A stretch of 64,000 nt of DNA from an uncultured Verrucomicrobiae bacterium. GTDB taxonomy: Bacteria; Verrucomicrobiota; Verrucomicrobiia; Limisphaerales; J093. Location of the stretch: contig CALFAV010000020.1 of the NCBI GenBank assembly GCA_937946835.1, forward strand, positions 1 to 64,000, in the 5' to 3' direction. Below are positions 1 through 10,292 of this stretch, piece after piece (positions within the stretch are counted from its first letter, which is position 1; every line of letters begins with the position of its first letter). A model generated the notes under the pieces. That model did not search any database. It was given only the letters and a program-made list of their open reading frames with translations, and had not been told where the DNA came from. Both the position numbers and the translations under genes were made by a program.

Positions 1-77
1 GGGGGGCCGCGCGGCGTCGCGGCCCCAGACGTCCCGGGGCCGGAGGCCCGGCTCATCGGCAGGCCGGAAGCCCGTCG

Positions 78-914
78 CTACGTGACCCGGCCCTTTTCCC
101 CGCCCGCGAAGCGCGGGGGGTGGACCGGTCCGTTGCCCAGGTGGCGCAGGCGCTCGGCAAAGGCCAGCAACCCGCGTTTTTCGGCCGGTCCCAGGTCGAA
201 GCGGATGTTCCAGGTCAGGTATTCGCGGCAGAAGTTCGGCGGGTAGCGGTTTTGTCCGGCAATGATGGTCTCCAGCTCGGCCAGCCCGCGCGCGCGCGCG
301 GCGCCGAGCATTGCCGCCAAGCCGGTGGCGTCCGCGCCGGGGCGCAGCGTCCAGAGGGCATAGACAAACGGCAGGCCGGTCAGTTCCCACCAGGCGGCGC
401 CCAGGTCCCAGAGCTGATGCGGGTGGCCGCCGAAGGCGAAGTCCAGGGCGCGGTCGCCGATGAGCAGCACGGCGTCGCAGCCCGGCGCGGCGGCATAATC
501 CGGCAGCGGCACCAAGCGCGGGTGGAGGCCGCGCGCGGCCAGGAGCACGCGCAGGAGGTGGACGCTGGCCAGCGAGGCCGGGTCGCAGTGGACCGTGTCG
601 AGTGCGTGCAGCGGGCGGCGGTGGGCCAGCACCACGCTGCGCACCGGGCCGCGTGAGGCGATGGCGATGCCGTCCAGCGCGGTGTAGCCGGGGTTGGCGA
701 GCAACTCGGTGACGCTCAGCAACGCGGCGTCGAGTTCGCCGGCGCGGAGCAGTGCCCCCAGCCGGGCCGGGGTGGTGAAGGTGACCCGGTCTTCGAGGCC
801 GCGGGTGAGCGGCGCGGCGTTGAGCGAGTCCACCGAGCCGAGGCGAAACGCGCCGCCCGTTTGGGCAACGGTGCCGGCAGCGGATGCCGGCAATTCAAAG
901 GCGTCGGAACTCAT
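78..914 (-). CDS. mqnA: Chorismate dehydratase MqnA (futalosine menaquinone pathway)
   Basis: The 278-aa protein has the MqnA opening motif RLGSVDSLNAAPL at about residues 25-37 and a later stretch NRYPPNFCREYLTWNIRFDLG that is typical of the family. MqnA removes water from chorismate to give 3-enolpyruvylbenzoate, the entry step of the futalosine route to menaquinone, in the cytoplasm. mqnE lies upstream on the same strand, separated only by a hicBA pair. The ATG at 914 gives about 24 residues ahead of the conserved start and lies inside the former 3' end of hicA; an in-frame TTG a few codons later is an alternative start. The family assignment is firm; the start is less certain. Confidence 0.88.
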   Translation of the reverse strand: MSSDAFELPASAAGTVAQTGGAFRLGSVDSLNAAPLTRGLEDRVTFTTPARLGALLRAGELDAALLSVTELLANPGYTALDGIAIASRGPVRSVVLAHRRPLHALDTVHCDPASLASVHLLRVLLAARGLHPRLVPLPDYAAAPGCDAVLLIGDRALDFAFGGHPHQLWDLGAAWWELTGLPFVYALWTLRPGADATGLAAMLGAARARGLAELETIIAGQNRYPPNFCREYLTWNIRFDLGPAEKRGLLAFAERLRHLGNGPVHPPRFAGGEKGRVT

Positions 915-1101
915 CCTCGGTCAGGCCGGCCTCCCGTTAAATGGCGCGGAACGTCCCCGTCGGGATGTCGCCGGGATCGAGGGCGACATAGGTTTGGCGA
1001 CCATCGGAATGCCGGAGGATGACATACGAGCCCGACTGGCGTTTGACGACAAACCCGGCGCGTTGAAGGCGGGCCAGGACCTCACGCGCTTTGAAGGGCA
1101 T
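895..1101 (-). pseudogene. hicA: HicA-like toxin, truncated by an in-frame stop
   Basis: This gene is too short for the ORF track. Reading from the ATG at 1101 gives [22 protein letters not shown] and then [11 protein letters not shown], a HicA mRNA-interferase pattern. A TAA at 937-939 ends the protein after 54 aa. In the same frame beyond it, REAGLTEDEFRRL followed by TGA at 895-897 matches the usual HicA C-terminus, so one codon, probably a Leu codon, has become a stop. The His usually found in the GSH motif is Tyr here. Both changes suggest a dead or weakened toxin. It overlaps the 3' end of hicB by 20 nt. If the truncated form is still made, it spans 937-1101. Confidence 0.75.
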
Positions 1102-1330
1102 GATCGGGTACTTCCAAGGTGGTGAGGAGCGCTTCAGTCAGAGGCGGCACGGGCTCGCCGTTGGCTCGCTTTTCCTCCAACCACAGCCGGACCAGGTCCA
1201 GGACGGCCGCACGGGCGCCCTCAATGCCCGGTCCGTGGGTGGTCAACCCCAGGCTGGGCACATGCGCGTAGTAGTAGCCTGCCGGGAAATCCGGGTCTTG
1301 GACCGGGTCGAACATGACACCCACTTTCAT
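1082..1330 (-). CDS. hicB: HicB-family antitoxin
   Basis: An 82-aa protein ([25 protein letters not shown]...) with the compact HicB partial RNase-H-like fold pattern: an initial beta strand, a [14 protein letters not shown] segment, then an amphipathic helix ([14 protein letters not shown]). HicB neutralises HicA and often represses its own operon; this one is short and shows no separate DNA-binding domain. The order hicB then hicA with a 20-nt overlap indicates co-translation. It begins about 20 nt after the mqnE stop, so it is probably transcribed with the menaquinone genes. Since hicA looks broken, this antitoxin may be orphaned. Confidence 0.75.
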   Translation of the reverse strand: MKVGVMFDPVQDPDFPAGYYYAHVPSLGLTTHGPGIEGARAAVLDLVRLWLEEKRANGEPVPPLTEALLTTLEVPDHALQSA

Positions 1331-1350
1331 GGGTCAAGGCTATTCCGGTT

Positions 1351-2520
1351 TCACGCCGTCGCCAAGTTCGCTTCCACCACCCCGGCGCGGGTGGGCAGGC
1401 CGGGCGGGCCGGGGGGCACGTCGCCTTCCCAGACGCGAAGCGGCTCGTAAAAGCTGTTGCGCTGGACCGGCACGCGGCCGGTTTCGCGGATGGCGCGGAT
1501 CATGGCCGCCTCGGTTTGAAGCTGGCCCGCGGGCGCGCCGGCCATGCGGAAGATGTGTTCCTCGACGATGGTGCCGTGCAGGTCGTCCGCGCCGAAGCTC
1601 AGCGCCACCTGCGCCAGCTTCAGCCCCAGCCCCACCCAGTACGCGGTGAGGTGGTCGAAGTTGTCGAGGTAGAGCCGGCTCACGGCGAGGGTGCGCAGGG
1701 TGTCGAAGCCGGTGGGCGGATGCTGCACGGGCAGGGCGTTGTTCTCCGGCTGGTAGGGCAGGGGAATGAACGCGCTGAAGCCGCGGGTTTCGTCCTGGAG
1801 TTCGCGCAGGCGTCGCAGATGGTCCACGCGGTCGGCCGGGGACTCGACGTGGCCGTAGAGCATGGTGCAGGTGCTGCGGCCGCCGAGTTGATGCCAGGTG
1901 CGGTGCACCTCCAGCCATTCCTCGGCGCTTTCCTTGCCCCGGGCGATCTGCGCGCGCACCGCCGGGGCAAAGATCTCCGCACCGCCGCCGGTGAGCGAGT
2001 CCAGGCCGGCCTCGCGCAGGGCGATCAGCGTGTCGCGCACCGTTTTGCGGGCCAGCCAGGCCAGGTGGAGGACTTCGATGGCGGTGAAGCACTTCAGGTG
2101 CAGGTGCGGGCCGACCTCGCGCAGGGCGCGGAGCATTTCGAGGTAGTACTCGAAGGGCAGGGACGGGTGCAGGCCGCCGACGATGTGCAGTTCGGTGATG
2201 CCCAGTTTCAGGGCTTCGCGGGCCTTTTCGACAATCTCAGCCACGCTCAGCTCGAAGCCGTCGGCGTCGCGCTTTTTGCGGGCAAAGGCGCAGAACTGGC
2301 AGCTCAGGATGCAGTAGTTGGAGTAGTTGATGTAGCGGTTGAGGATGTAGGTGACGCGCCGCCCGTTGCGACGCTGGTTGGCGAAATCGGCCAGCGCCCC
2401 CAGCGCGTTCAGGTCGCGGCACGCGAACAGCCGCAGGGCGTCGGCCTCGGAAAGGCGTTGGCCGGCGGCCACCTTGTCATGCAGATCGCGCAGCGGGCTG
2501 TGGGTGACGAAGAAATTCAT
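1351..2520 (-). CDS. mqnE: Aminofutalosine synthase MqnE (radical SAM)
   Basis: The radical-SAM cluster motif C-x3-C-x2-C is seen as NYCILSCQFCAF about 60 residues from the chosen start, followed by the family phrase TELHIVGGLHPSLPFEYYLEML. MqnE joins 3-enolpyruvylbenzoate (the MqnA product) to SAM to make 6-amino-6-deoxyfutalosine. The ORF track extends to 2721, but the extra 67 residues are low-complexity Arg/Pro-rich sequence; the ATG at 2520 (MNFFVTHSPLRDLHDKV) fits the usual 370-390 aa length. The 293 nt between this start and the transketolase start hold no gene and probably contain divergent promoters. The C-terminal tail (PPGPPGLPTRAG) is unusually Pro-rich. Confidence 0.9.
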   Translation of the reverse strand: MNFFVTHSPLRDLHDKVAAGQRLSEADALRLFACRDLNALGALADFANQRRNGRRVTYILNRYINYSNYCILSCQFCAFARKKRDADGFELSVAEIVEKAREALKLGITELHIVGGLHPSLPFEYYLEMLRALREVGPHLHLKCFTAIEVLHLAWLARKTVRDTLIALREAGLDSLTGGGAEIFAPAVRAQIARGKESAEEWLEVHRTWHQLGGRSTCTMLYGHVESPADRVDHLRRLRELQDETRGFSAFIPLPYQPENNALPVQHPPTGFDTLRTLAVSRLYLDNFDHLTAYWVGLGLKLAQVALSFGADDLHGTIVEEHIFRMAGAPAGQLQTEAAMIRAIRETGRVPVQRNSFYEPLRVWEGDVPPGPPGLPTRAGVVEANLATA

Positions 2521-2813
2521 CCCGACGCCAGTTAAGCAGCCAACGCTCGGAAAGGCAAACGCACCGGCGGCGGCGTCGGGCGGCGACCGGTTGATCAGTC
2601 GCTTCCGACCGGAGGCTCCGACCAGTCCCGGTGAAAACCCGGGCGGCGGGGTGAACACCGCGGAGAGCGTGGGCGGTGCGCAGCCTGCGGCCGCCGGTCG
2701 GCGGACCCTGGCGGCAGCCATCGCTTCGGCACCCGGTGGGTCCGGTCCAAATCAACCTTTTCCCCCGGGATTGACGCCGGTACACTGGCGCTTCCTTTGG
2801 ACCGTTTATCGCC

Positions 2814-4883
2814 ATGGCTGAAGACAAAAGTCCGGTCAAACCCCTCGAAGCGCCGCCGCTGGCGCCGTTGAAACTGAAGCCCCGTCTGGCCCGCACCCCC
2901 CGGCAGGCCCCGCGCTACGCGGTGACGGTGAAGAACCTGGCCGGGGAGGAGGTCGTGGTGGCCGACCCTCGCGCCACCCGGGCGCTGGTGGCGCTGATGA
3001 ACGTGCACGCGGTCAACGGCGGGGCGGCCTGCCATTGGGGCGGCCCGGCGGCCCTGGCCGAGATCAACGCCGCCATCCACGCCCAGATGTTCGCCGTGCA
3101 GGGACGCGAATGGTACGAGGCGTTCAACTACGTCAACGACGCCGGGCACACCGAGAATGGCGTCTATGCCCTGCGGGCGCTCTACGGCTTTGACGGCCTG
3201 ACCTTCGAGGACCTCAAGGGCTTCCGCAGTCTCACCAGCAAGCTGACCGGGCATGGCGAGTCGCATCTCAACCCCGAGGGCGTGCTCTTGAGCAACGGCC
3301 CGCTCGGCTCGGCGCTGCCGCAGGCCCAGGGTCTGGCCCTGGCCGACAAGCTTGCCGGCAACGACCGCGTCACCCTGACGGTCATGTCCGACGGCGCGGC
3401 GATGGAGGGCGAGGCCAAGGAGGCGTTTGCCGCCATTCCCGGCCTGGCCGGCAAGGGGCGCCTGAACCCGTTCGTGCTGGTGATCTCCGACAACGACACC
3501 AAGCTCTCGGGCCGCATCTCCCAGGACGCCTACAGCCTGGCGCCCACCTTCAAGGCCCTGGCCACGCTCGGCTGGCAGGTGATCTCGGTGCCCAACGGCC
3601 ACGACCTGCAGGCCGTGTACCAGGCGATCGAAAAGGCCGTGGCCGGCGCGCGCGCCAAACCCACCCAGCCGGTGTGCGTGCTGTGCAAAACCATCAAGGG
3701 CTACGGCGTCAGGGCCACCGAGCAGAGCGCCTCCGGCGGCCACGGCTTCCCGCTCAGCAGCGGCGAGAAGATCGTGGAGTTTGTGCGCGAGATTTACGGC
3801 GGTGAAGCACCGCCCGAAGAACTGGCCCGTTGGGCCGGGGAACTGCGCGCCGACTGGGAGGCCCGCGAGGCCGCCAAAAAGGCCAAAGCCGCCGCGGCCA
3901 CGCCCGCCCCGGCCGCGCCGAAAAAAGACAAGGTCCAGAGCGGCCTGGCGCGCGGAGCCATTCGGGCCGCCCAGGCGGGGTACCCCGTGTTTTCCGTGTC
4001 GTCGGATGTGCAGGGTTCCACCGGCATCAGCGCCTTCCAAAAGAGTTTTCCCGACCGCTGGATCGAGGTGGGCGTGGCCGAGGCCAACATGATCAGCACC
4101 GGCGCGGGCCTGTCCAAGCTGGGGTTCATCCCCATCGTGGACACCTTTGCCCAGTTCGGCGTCACCAAGGGCAATCTGCCGCTGACCATGGCCGCGCTAT
4201 CCCAGGCGCCGGTGATCGCCATCTTCTCCCACTGCGGGCTGCAGGACGCCGCCGACGGCGCCTCGCACCAAGCCACGACCTACCTGGCCGCGGTCAGCGC
4301 CATTCCCCACACCGTGGTGGTGGTGCCTTCCTGCGCCGAGGAGGCCGAGGCGTTCATGTTCGAGGCCGTCAAGCGGCTGGCGGAGGCGCGCAAAAACGGG
4401 GAGGACGGCGAGAGTGTGGTGTTTTTCGTCGGACGCGAGAACTACCCCGTGAGCCTGCAGCCCGGGGCGAAATACCTCTGGGGCAAACCCCAGTTGCTGG
4501 CCGAGGGCACGGACGTGGTGCTGGTGGGCTGCGGGCCGCTGGTGGGCAAGGTCCTCGAGGCCGGCCAGGCACTGGCCGCCCAGGGCATCCGGGCCACGGT
4601 CTTCAACCACCCGTTCGTGAACCGGCCGGACATGGACGCCTTGGCCACCGCGGTCCGGGACTGCGGCGGGCGGCTGGTGACCCTCGAGGATCACCAGATC
4701 ACCGCGGGCATGGGCGCGCAGCTTTCCCACGCGCTCTCCCGCGCCGGAGTGGCCCACCGGGTGATTTCGCTCGGCATCAACGGCGTGTTCGGGCAGTCGG
4801 CCTACCTGGCCGAGCACTTGTACGAAAAACACGGCCTCACCACGATGAAGGTCATCGAGGCGGCCAAACGGTTGTTGAGCTGA
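2814..4883 (+). CDS. tkt: Transketolase
   Basis: A 689-aa thiamine-diphosphate enzyme that moves two-carbon ketol units between sugar phosphates in the pentose-phosphate pathway. The N-terminal PP domain carries the ThDP-Mg motif as SDGAAMEGE (about residue 192) with ISDNDTKLSG downstream, so the first residue of the usual GDG is Ser. An Ala/Lys/Pro linker (about 355-373) joins it to the Pyr domain, where VGVAEANM (about 418) supplies the catalytic Glu; a C-terminal transketolase domain follows. The first 35 residues are a Pro-rich extension not typical of the family. The gene is monocistronic and convergent with the small genes to its right. Confidence 0.92.
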   Translation: MAEDKSPVKPLEAPPLAPLKLKPRLARTPRQAPRYAVTVKNLAGEEVVVADPRATRALVALMNVHAVNGGAACHWGGPAALAEINAAIHAQMFAVQGREWYEAFNYVNDAGHTENGVYALRALYGFDGLTFEDLKGFRSLTSKLTGHGESHLNPEGVLLSNGPLGSALPQAQGLALADKLAGNDRVTLTVMSDGAAMEGEAKEAFAAIPGLAGKGRLNPFVLVISDNDTKLSGRISQDAYSLAPTFKALATLGWQVISVPNGHDLQAVYQAIEKAVAGARAKPTQPVCVLCKTIKGYGVRATEQSASGGHGFPLSSGEKIVEFVREIYGGEAPPEELARWAGELRADWEAREAAKKAKAAAATPAPAAPKKDKVQSGLARGAIRAAQAGYPVFSVSSDVQGSTGISAFQKSFPDRWIEVGVAEANMISTGAGLSKLGFIPIVDTFAQFGVTKGNLPLTMAALSQAPVIAIFSHCGLQDAADGASHQATTYLAAVSAIPHTVVVVPSCAEEAEAFMFEAVKRLAEARKNGEDGESVVFFVGRENYPVSLQPGAKYLWGKPQLLAEGTDVVLVGCGPLVGKVLEAGQALAAQGIRATVFNHPFVNRPDMDALATAVRDCGGRLVTLEDHQITAGMGAQLSHALSRAGVAHRVISLGINGVFGQSAYLAEHLYEKHGLTTMKVIEAAKRLLS

Positions 4884-4983
4884 ACCCGGCGCCGCCAACC
4901 ACCCGCGGGTTGTCCGCCGCGCGGCCCAAGAAAGCGGCCCGGGGCACAGTGCCGAGACCGGGAAGGCCGCGGCGGCGGGCGGC

Positions 4984-5268
4984 TCAGGTTTTGCGCTGCC
5001 GGACCTCTTCCTTCTTGCGCTCGAGCTCTTCCTGGAGTCGCCGCCGTTCGGCCTGCAGCTCCTGGCGGGCCTTCTCCGCCGCCTCGAAGTCGCCCTGCAC
5101 CTCGGCCCGGGCGATGGCTTCCCGGGCGGTGATCTCTCGCTCGGCCAGGCGGGCCTTGTAGCGCGATTCCAGCTCGGCGATTTCCTGTTTTTGCTCGGCA
5201 CTGAGGGTCACCACCGGACCCTGTTGTTTGGCCAGGCGTTCCATGGCCAGTTCGTAGGCGGTTTTCAT
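4984..5268 (-). CDS. Small charged coiled-coil protein of unknown function
   Basis: A 94-aa protein, almost entirely helical. From about residue 25 it is built of Glu/Lys/Arg/Ala heptads (ELESRYKARLAEREI, EAAEKARQELQAERRRLQEEL) and ends in a basic tail (KKEEVRQRKT). No signal peptide, membrane segment or catalytic motif is visible. It starts about 15 nt after the stop of the upstream TPR gene on the same strand, so the two are probably one transcript. I do not recognise a named family. The coding call rests on the clean amphipathic composition and tight spacing. Confidence 0.7.
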   Translation of the reverse strand: MKTAYELAMERLAKQQGPVVTLSAEQKQEIAELESRYKARLAEREITAREAIARAEVQGDFEAAEKARQELQAERRRLQEELERKKEEVRQRKT

Positions 5269-5283
5269 AGCGATGGGGATGAA

Positions 5284-5751
5284 TCAGGTTGCGCCAGGGC
5301 CGGCCGGGCCGGCGGCCGGCGCTTTTTTCTTCCACGGCATGTCGGGAAAGTGCTCGGGGACGGGTGGGGCGGGTCGGGCCGCGGGAGGCGAATCCCCTTC
5401 TTCAGTCGGGGGGCTGGCCGCGGCCTGTTGAATTTGAGCGCGCCACGAGGCCATCCGCGCCCGCGCCCCGTGATGCTCGGCCCGGGCCTTGTCGCCGGCC
5501 TTCAGGTAAAACAGCGACAGGTTGGTGTGCACGCGGGGTTCCGCCGGCTGCAACTGCTCGGCCCTGTGTCCCTCGGCAATGGCCCGCGCGGCGTCGCCCA
5601 GTCGGTAGTAGGTAAGGCCCAGGGCCAGCCGCGCCTCGAAGTGGTCGGGCTGGCGCGCCAGCAACGCTTCCAGCCGCTCCGCGGCGAGCGCGAAGTCCCC
5701 GCGGCTGAAGGCGGCGATGGCCTCGTCGAATTGGTCTTGCGCGGTTGCCAT
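5284..5751 (-). CDS. Tetratricopeptide-repeat protein
   Basis: The chosen ATG at 5751 gives 155 aa (MATAQDQFDEAIAAFSRGDFALAAERLEALL...). Three TPR-like units are readable: FDEAIAAFSRGDFALAAERL, ARLALGLTYYRLGDAARAI and VHTNLSLFYLKAGDKARAE, followed by a Pro/Ala-rich tail containing PEHFPDMPWKKK. TPRs act as protein-binding scaffolds; no enzymatic motif is present. The ORF track's longer start at 6051 adds Arg/Gly/Pro-rich sequence without domain character. It is followed at once by the coiled-coil gene, suggesting a two-gene unit. The partner is unknown. Confidence 0.75.
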   Translation of the reverse strand: MATAQDQFDEAIAAFSRGDFALAAERLEALLARQPDHFEARLALGLTYYRLGDAARAIAEGHRAEQLQPAEPRVHTNLSLFYLKAGDKARAEHHGARARMASWRAQIQQAAASPPTEEGDSPPAARPAPPVPEHFPDMPWKKKAPAAGPAGPGAT

Positions 5752-5952
5752 GACGCGAATGCCGGAGGTTACCGTCCCCGGGGGAGGGCGCAAGTCGGGT
5801 CGGCACCGCGCCGGCCCGACGCCGCCTCCGGAGGCCGCGCACTCGCGCGGGCAAGCGGGATGTATCCCGGCCCGTGCGGCCCGTGATTTTGACCTGTTCG
5901 ACCCGGCGCCGCCGGCGCAAGCTCTCGGGCCGTTGCCGCGGGGGCCCGGACC

Positions 5953-5969
5953 GCAGATCGGAAATCTGC
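5953..5969. repeat. Short inverted repeat similar to the hairpin at 51002
   Basis: GCAGAT-CGGAA-ATCTGC in the gap between the TPR gene and the HAD gene. It shares the GCAGAT/ATCTGC arms and the flanking CCGCC context with the larger twin hairpin at 51002-51042, which suggests a dispersed repeat family. Two copies in one window are weak support. Confidence 0.4.
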
Positions 5970-6017
5970 CGCCGCCGGAATGCCCCCGGGAAAACACGGC
6001 TTTTGGAGATTGCTGGG

Positions 6018-6806
6018 ATGCGACCTGTCCACCCGCCCGCGCCGGGACCACTGCTGATTGCCACCGACTTCGACGGCACGTTGTTTGCCGAGTTCGAGGA
6101 CCCGCCCGTGCCGCCGGCCTTCGAGGAGACGCTCGCCGCGTTGCAGGCCCGCGGCGCCCGCTGGGTTATCAACACCGGCCGCGACCTGCCGGGGTTGCTC
6201 GAGGCGCTGGCCCGCGCCCGGCTCCGGGTGCAGCCGGATTACCTGGTGCTGGTGGAGCGGGAGTTGTACCGGCACGACGGGGTCCGCTACGTCCCGCTCG
6301 AGGACTGGAACCGGCGCTGCGCGGAGACGCACGCCGCGTTGTTTGCCCGCGTGCAGCCGGACGTGCCGCGGTTGACCGCGTGGGTGAACGCGCGCTTCTC
6401 GGCGATGGTGTACGCGGATGCCTGGTCGCCGTTTTGCCTGGTGGCGGGCCGGGCCGAGGATGCCGAGGCCATTTGCCGCCACCTCGAGGCCTATTGCCGG
6501 GAAGTGCCCGGATTGACGGTGGTGCGCAACGACGTCTATGCCCGGTTCAGTCATGTGGACTTCAGCAAGGGCACCGCGCTGGCCGAACTGACCCGGCGCG
6601 CCGGGCTTACCGCCGAGTCGGTGTTCGCGGCGGGAGATCACCTGAATGACCTGCCGATGTTGCGCCGCACGGTCGCCCGCTGGCTGGTATGCCCGGCCAA
6701 CGCCGTGCCGGAGGTGCAGGAGCAGGTGCGCCGCGAGGGCGGGGAGGTCAGCCAACTGCGGCATGGACACGCCGTGGTGGCGGCGTTGCGGCGGTTTCTG
6801 GAGTAA
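6018..6806 (+). CDS. HAD-superfamily sugar-phosphatase-like hydrolase
   Basis: The 262-aa protein begins at ATG 6018, with GGAG about 10 nt upstream. HAD motif I is TDFDGTLF (about residue 17, nucleophile Asp), motif II is probably INTGR, and motif IV is GDHLNDLPM near residue 215. The cap between them is of the Cof/sucrose-phosphatase type (C2). The likely reaction is Mg-dependent dephosphorylation of a small phosphorylated metabolite, possibly a sugar phosphate; the substrate cannot be read from sequence. The ORF track start at 5874 adds a highly basic 48-residue stretch that is most likely untranslated. The gene is convergent with the isomerase gene, 12 nt away. Confidence 0.8.
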   Translation: MRPVHPPAPGPLLIATDFDGTLFAEFEDPPVPPAFEETLAALQARGARWVINTGRDLPGLLEALARARLRVQPDYLVLVERELYRHDGVRYVPLEDWNRRCAETHAALFARVQPDVPRLTAWVNARFSAMVYADAWSPFCLVAGRAEDAEAICRHLEAYCREVPGLTVVRNDVYARFSHVDFSKGTALAELTRRAGLTAESVFAAGDHLNDLPMLRRTVARWLVCPANAVPEVQEQVRREGGEVSQLRHGHAVVAALRRFLE

Positions 6807-6818
6807 CCCCCGGCGTGC

Positions 6819-7763
6819 TCAACGCGGCCTCGGGGCTTCGCCCTCGGTGGCCACGCGCTGCGTCAGCGCTTCCAGGAACTCCCGCGCCCGCCGCGCCTCG
6901 GCCACGAGCTGATGCCGCTCGCCGCGGGCCACGGTTTCGACCAGGATCGGGCCGCGCGTGAAGCCGCCCTGCCGCAACCGCGCCAGCACGGCCGGGAAAT
7001 TCACCTGCCCCGTGCCGGGCGTCACCATCACGTCCTTGGGCGGCCGGAAGTCCTTGGCGCTCATCCCCACCACCAGGCCGTCCACGGTGGCGGCGTCGGC
7101 CACGGGATCGCGCGCGCCGTCGGAGTAGTAGAAGATGTTGCCGGGGTCGTACCAGAGCCGGAAGTTCGGATGGTTCACCCGCTCGATGACGGCGCGGCAC
7201 TCGGGGCCGGTGGCAATGAAACCGCCATGCGGTTTGATGGTCAGGCGCACGCCGCGCGCGGCGGCGAAGTCGCACACCTCGCGAAGGGCATCGTAATAGG
7301 GCGCCTGCAGCGCCGCCTCGCCCGTGCCGCCCAGCAGCAGGTCGGGCGAACCACAGGCGGTGCAATGCTCGACCAGCCGCTGCAGGGCCCGCACGTTGTC
7401 CGCGACCGCGGGCTTGACCGCGTAATCGCCGTACACCGACAGGCAGTCCAGTTTCCGCTCCCGGATTTCCGCCCCCACCCGCGCCGCTTCTTCGGGCGAG
7501 GTATCCGCGGTGATGACAACCCAGGATTTACCCTTGGCGGTCATGATGCCGCAGTGGCGAAAGCCCGCCGCGGCGATCGCGTCCAGGGCGGTCGGCAGGT
7601 CGTATTGGTCGAACGGGCGGGTGTAGCAGCCGATCACCCAGCCCGCGTTCGGGGCCGGGGCGGCGCGCAGGTGCTCGGCCAGGCCGATGGCAGCCAGGCC
7701 CAGTTGGGTCAGCCGGCGGCCAAAACGGCGGCGCGACAGCGGTTCATGCCAGGGAGTGCTCAC
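6819..7763 (-). CDS. Sugar phosphate isomerase/epimerase-like TIM barrel, Tat-type leader
   Basis: I place the start at GTG 7763, preceded by AAGGTG at SD distance; this gives 314 aa beginning VSTPWHEPLSRRRFGRRLTQLGLAA. The SRRRF twin-arginine-like leader and hydrophobic stretch suggest Tat export. The body is an AP-endonuclease-2-type TIM barrel (xylose isomerase-like): LTIKPHGGF, FRLWYDPGN and ILVETVARGE carry the His/Asp/Glu residues expected to bind a divalent metal. Such exported proteins are common in Verrucomicrobiota and Planctomycetota and are linked to polysaccharide or inositol turnover; the substrate is unknown. The TTG start at 7880 in the ORF track would bury the Tat motif internally. 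Confidence 0.78.
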   Translation of the reverse strand: MSTPWHEPLSRRRFGRRLTQLGLAAIGLAEHLRAAPAPNAGWVIGCYTRPFDQYDLPTALDAIAAAGFRHCGIMTAKGKSWVVITADTSPEEAARVGAEIRERKLDCLSVYGDYAVKPAVADNVRALQRLVEHCTACGSPDLLLGGTGEAALQAPYYDALREVCDFAAARGVRLTIKPHGGFIATGPECRAVIERVNHPNFRLWYDPGNIFYYSDGARDPVADAATVDGLVVGMSAKDFRPPKDVMVTPGTGQVNFPAVLARLRQGGFTRGPILVETVARGERHQLVAEARRAREFLEALTQRVATEGEAPRPR

Positions 7764-7920
7764 CGGGGCACCTTGGCAAAAACCGGCGGCGCCAGCCACC
7801 ACGGAAATGCCGTGAGACCAGCCGCGGATTCCCGGCCGACCTCCCGCGGCTGGAACACACCTGCCCGGGCTGGCGGCCAAGGCCGGAGGGAACTTGAGAA
7901 ACCGGCGCGGGGGAGGCGGT

Positions 7921-10254
<2,334 letters not shown>

Positions 10255-10292
10255 CAGGTCCGGCCCGGGAGAACAGCCGCCGGGAAGCGGGC

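Noticed and set aside
2595-4040. 481-aa ORF antisense to transketolase
   Set aside because: Shadow of a certain gene; no domain.
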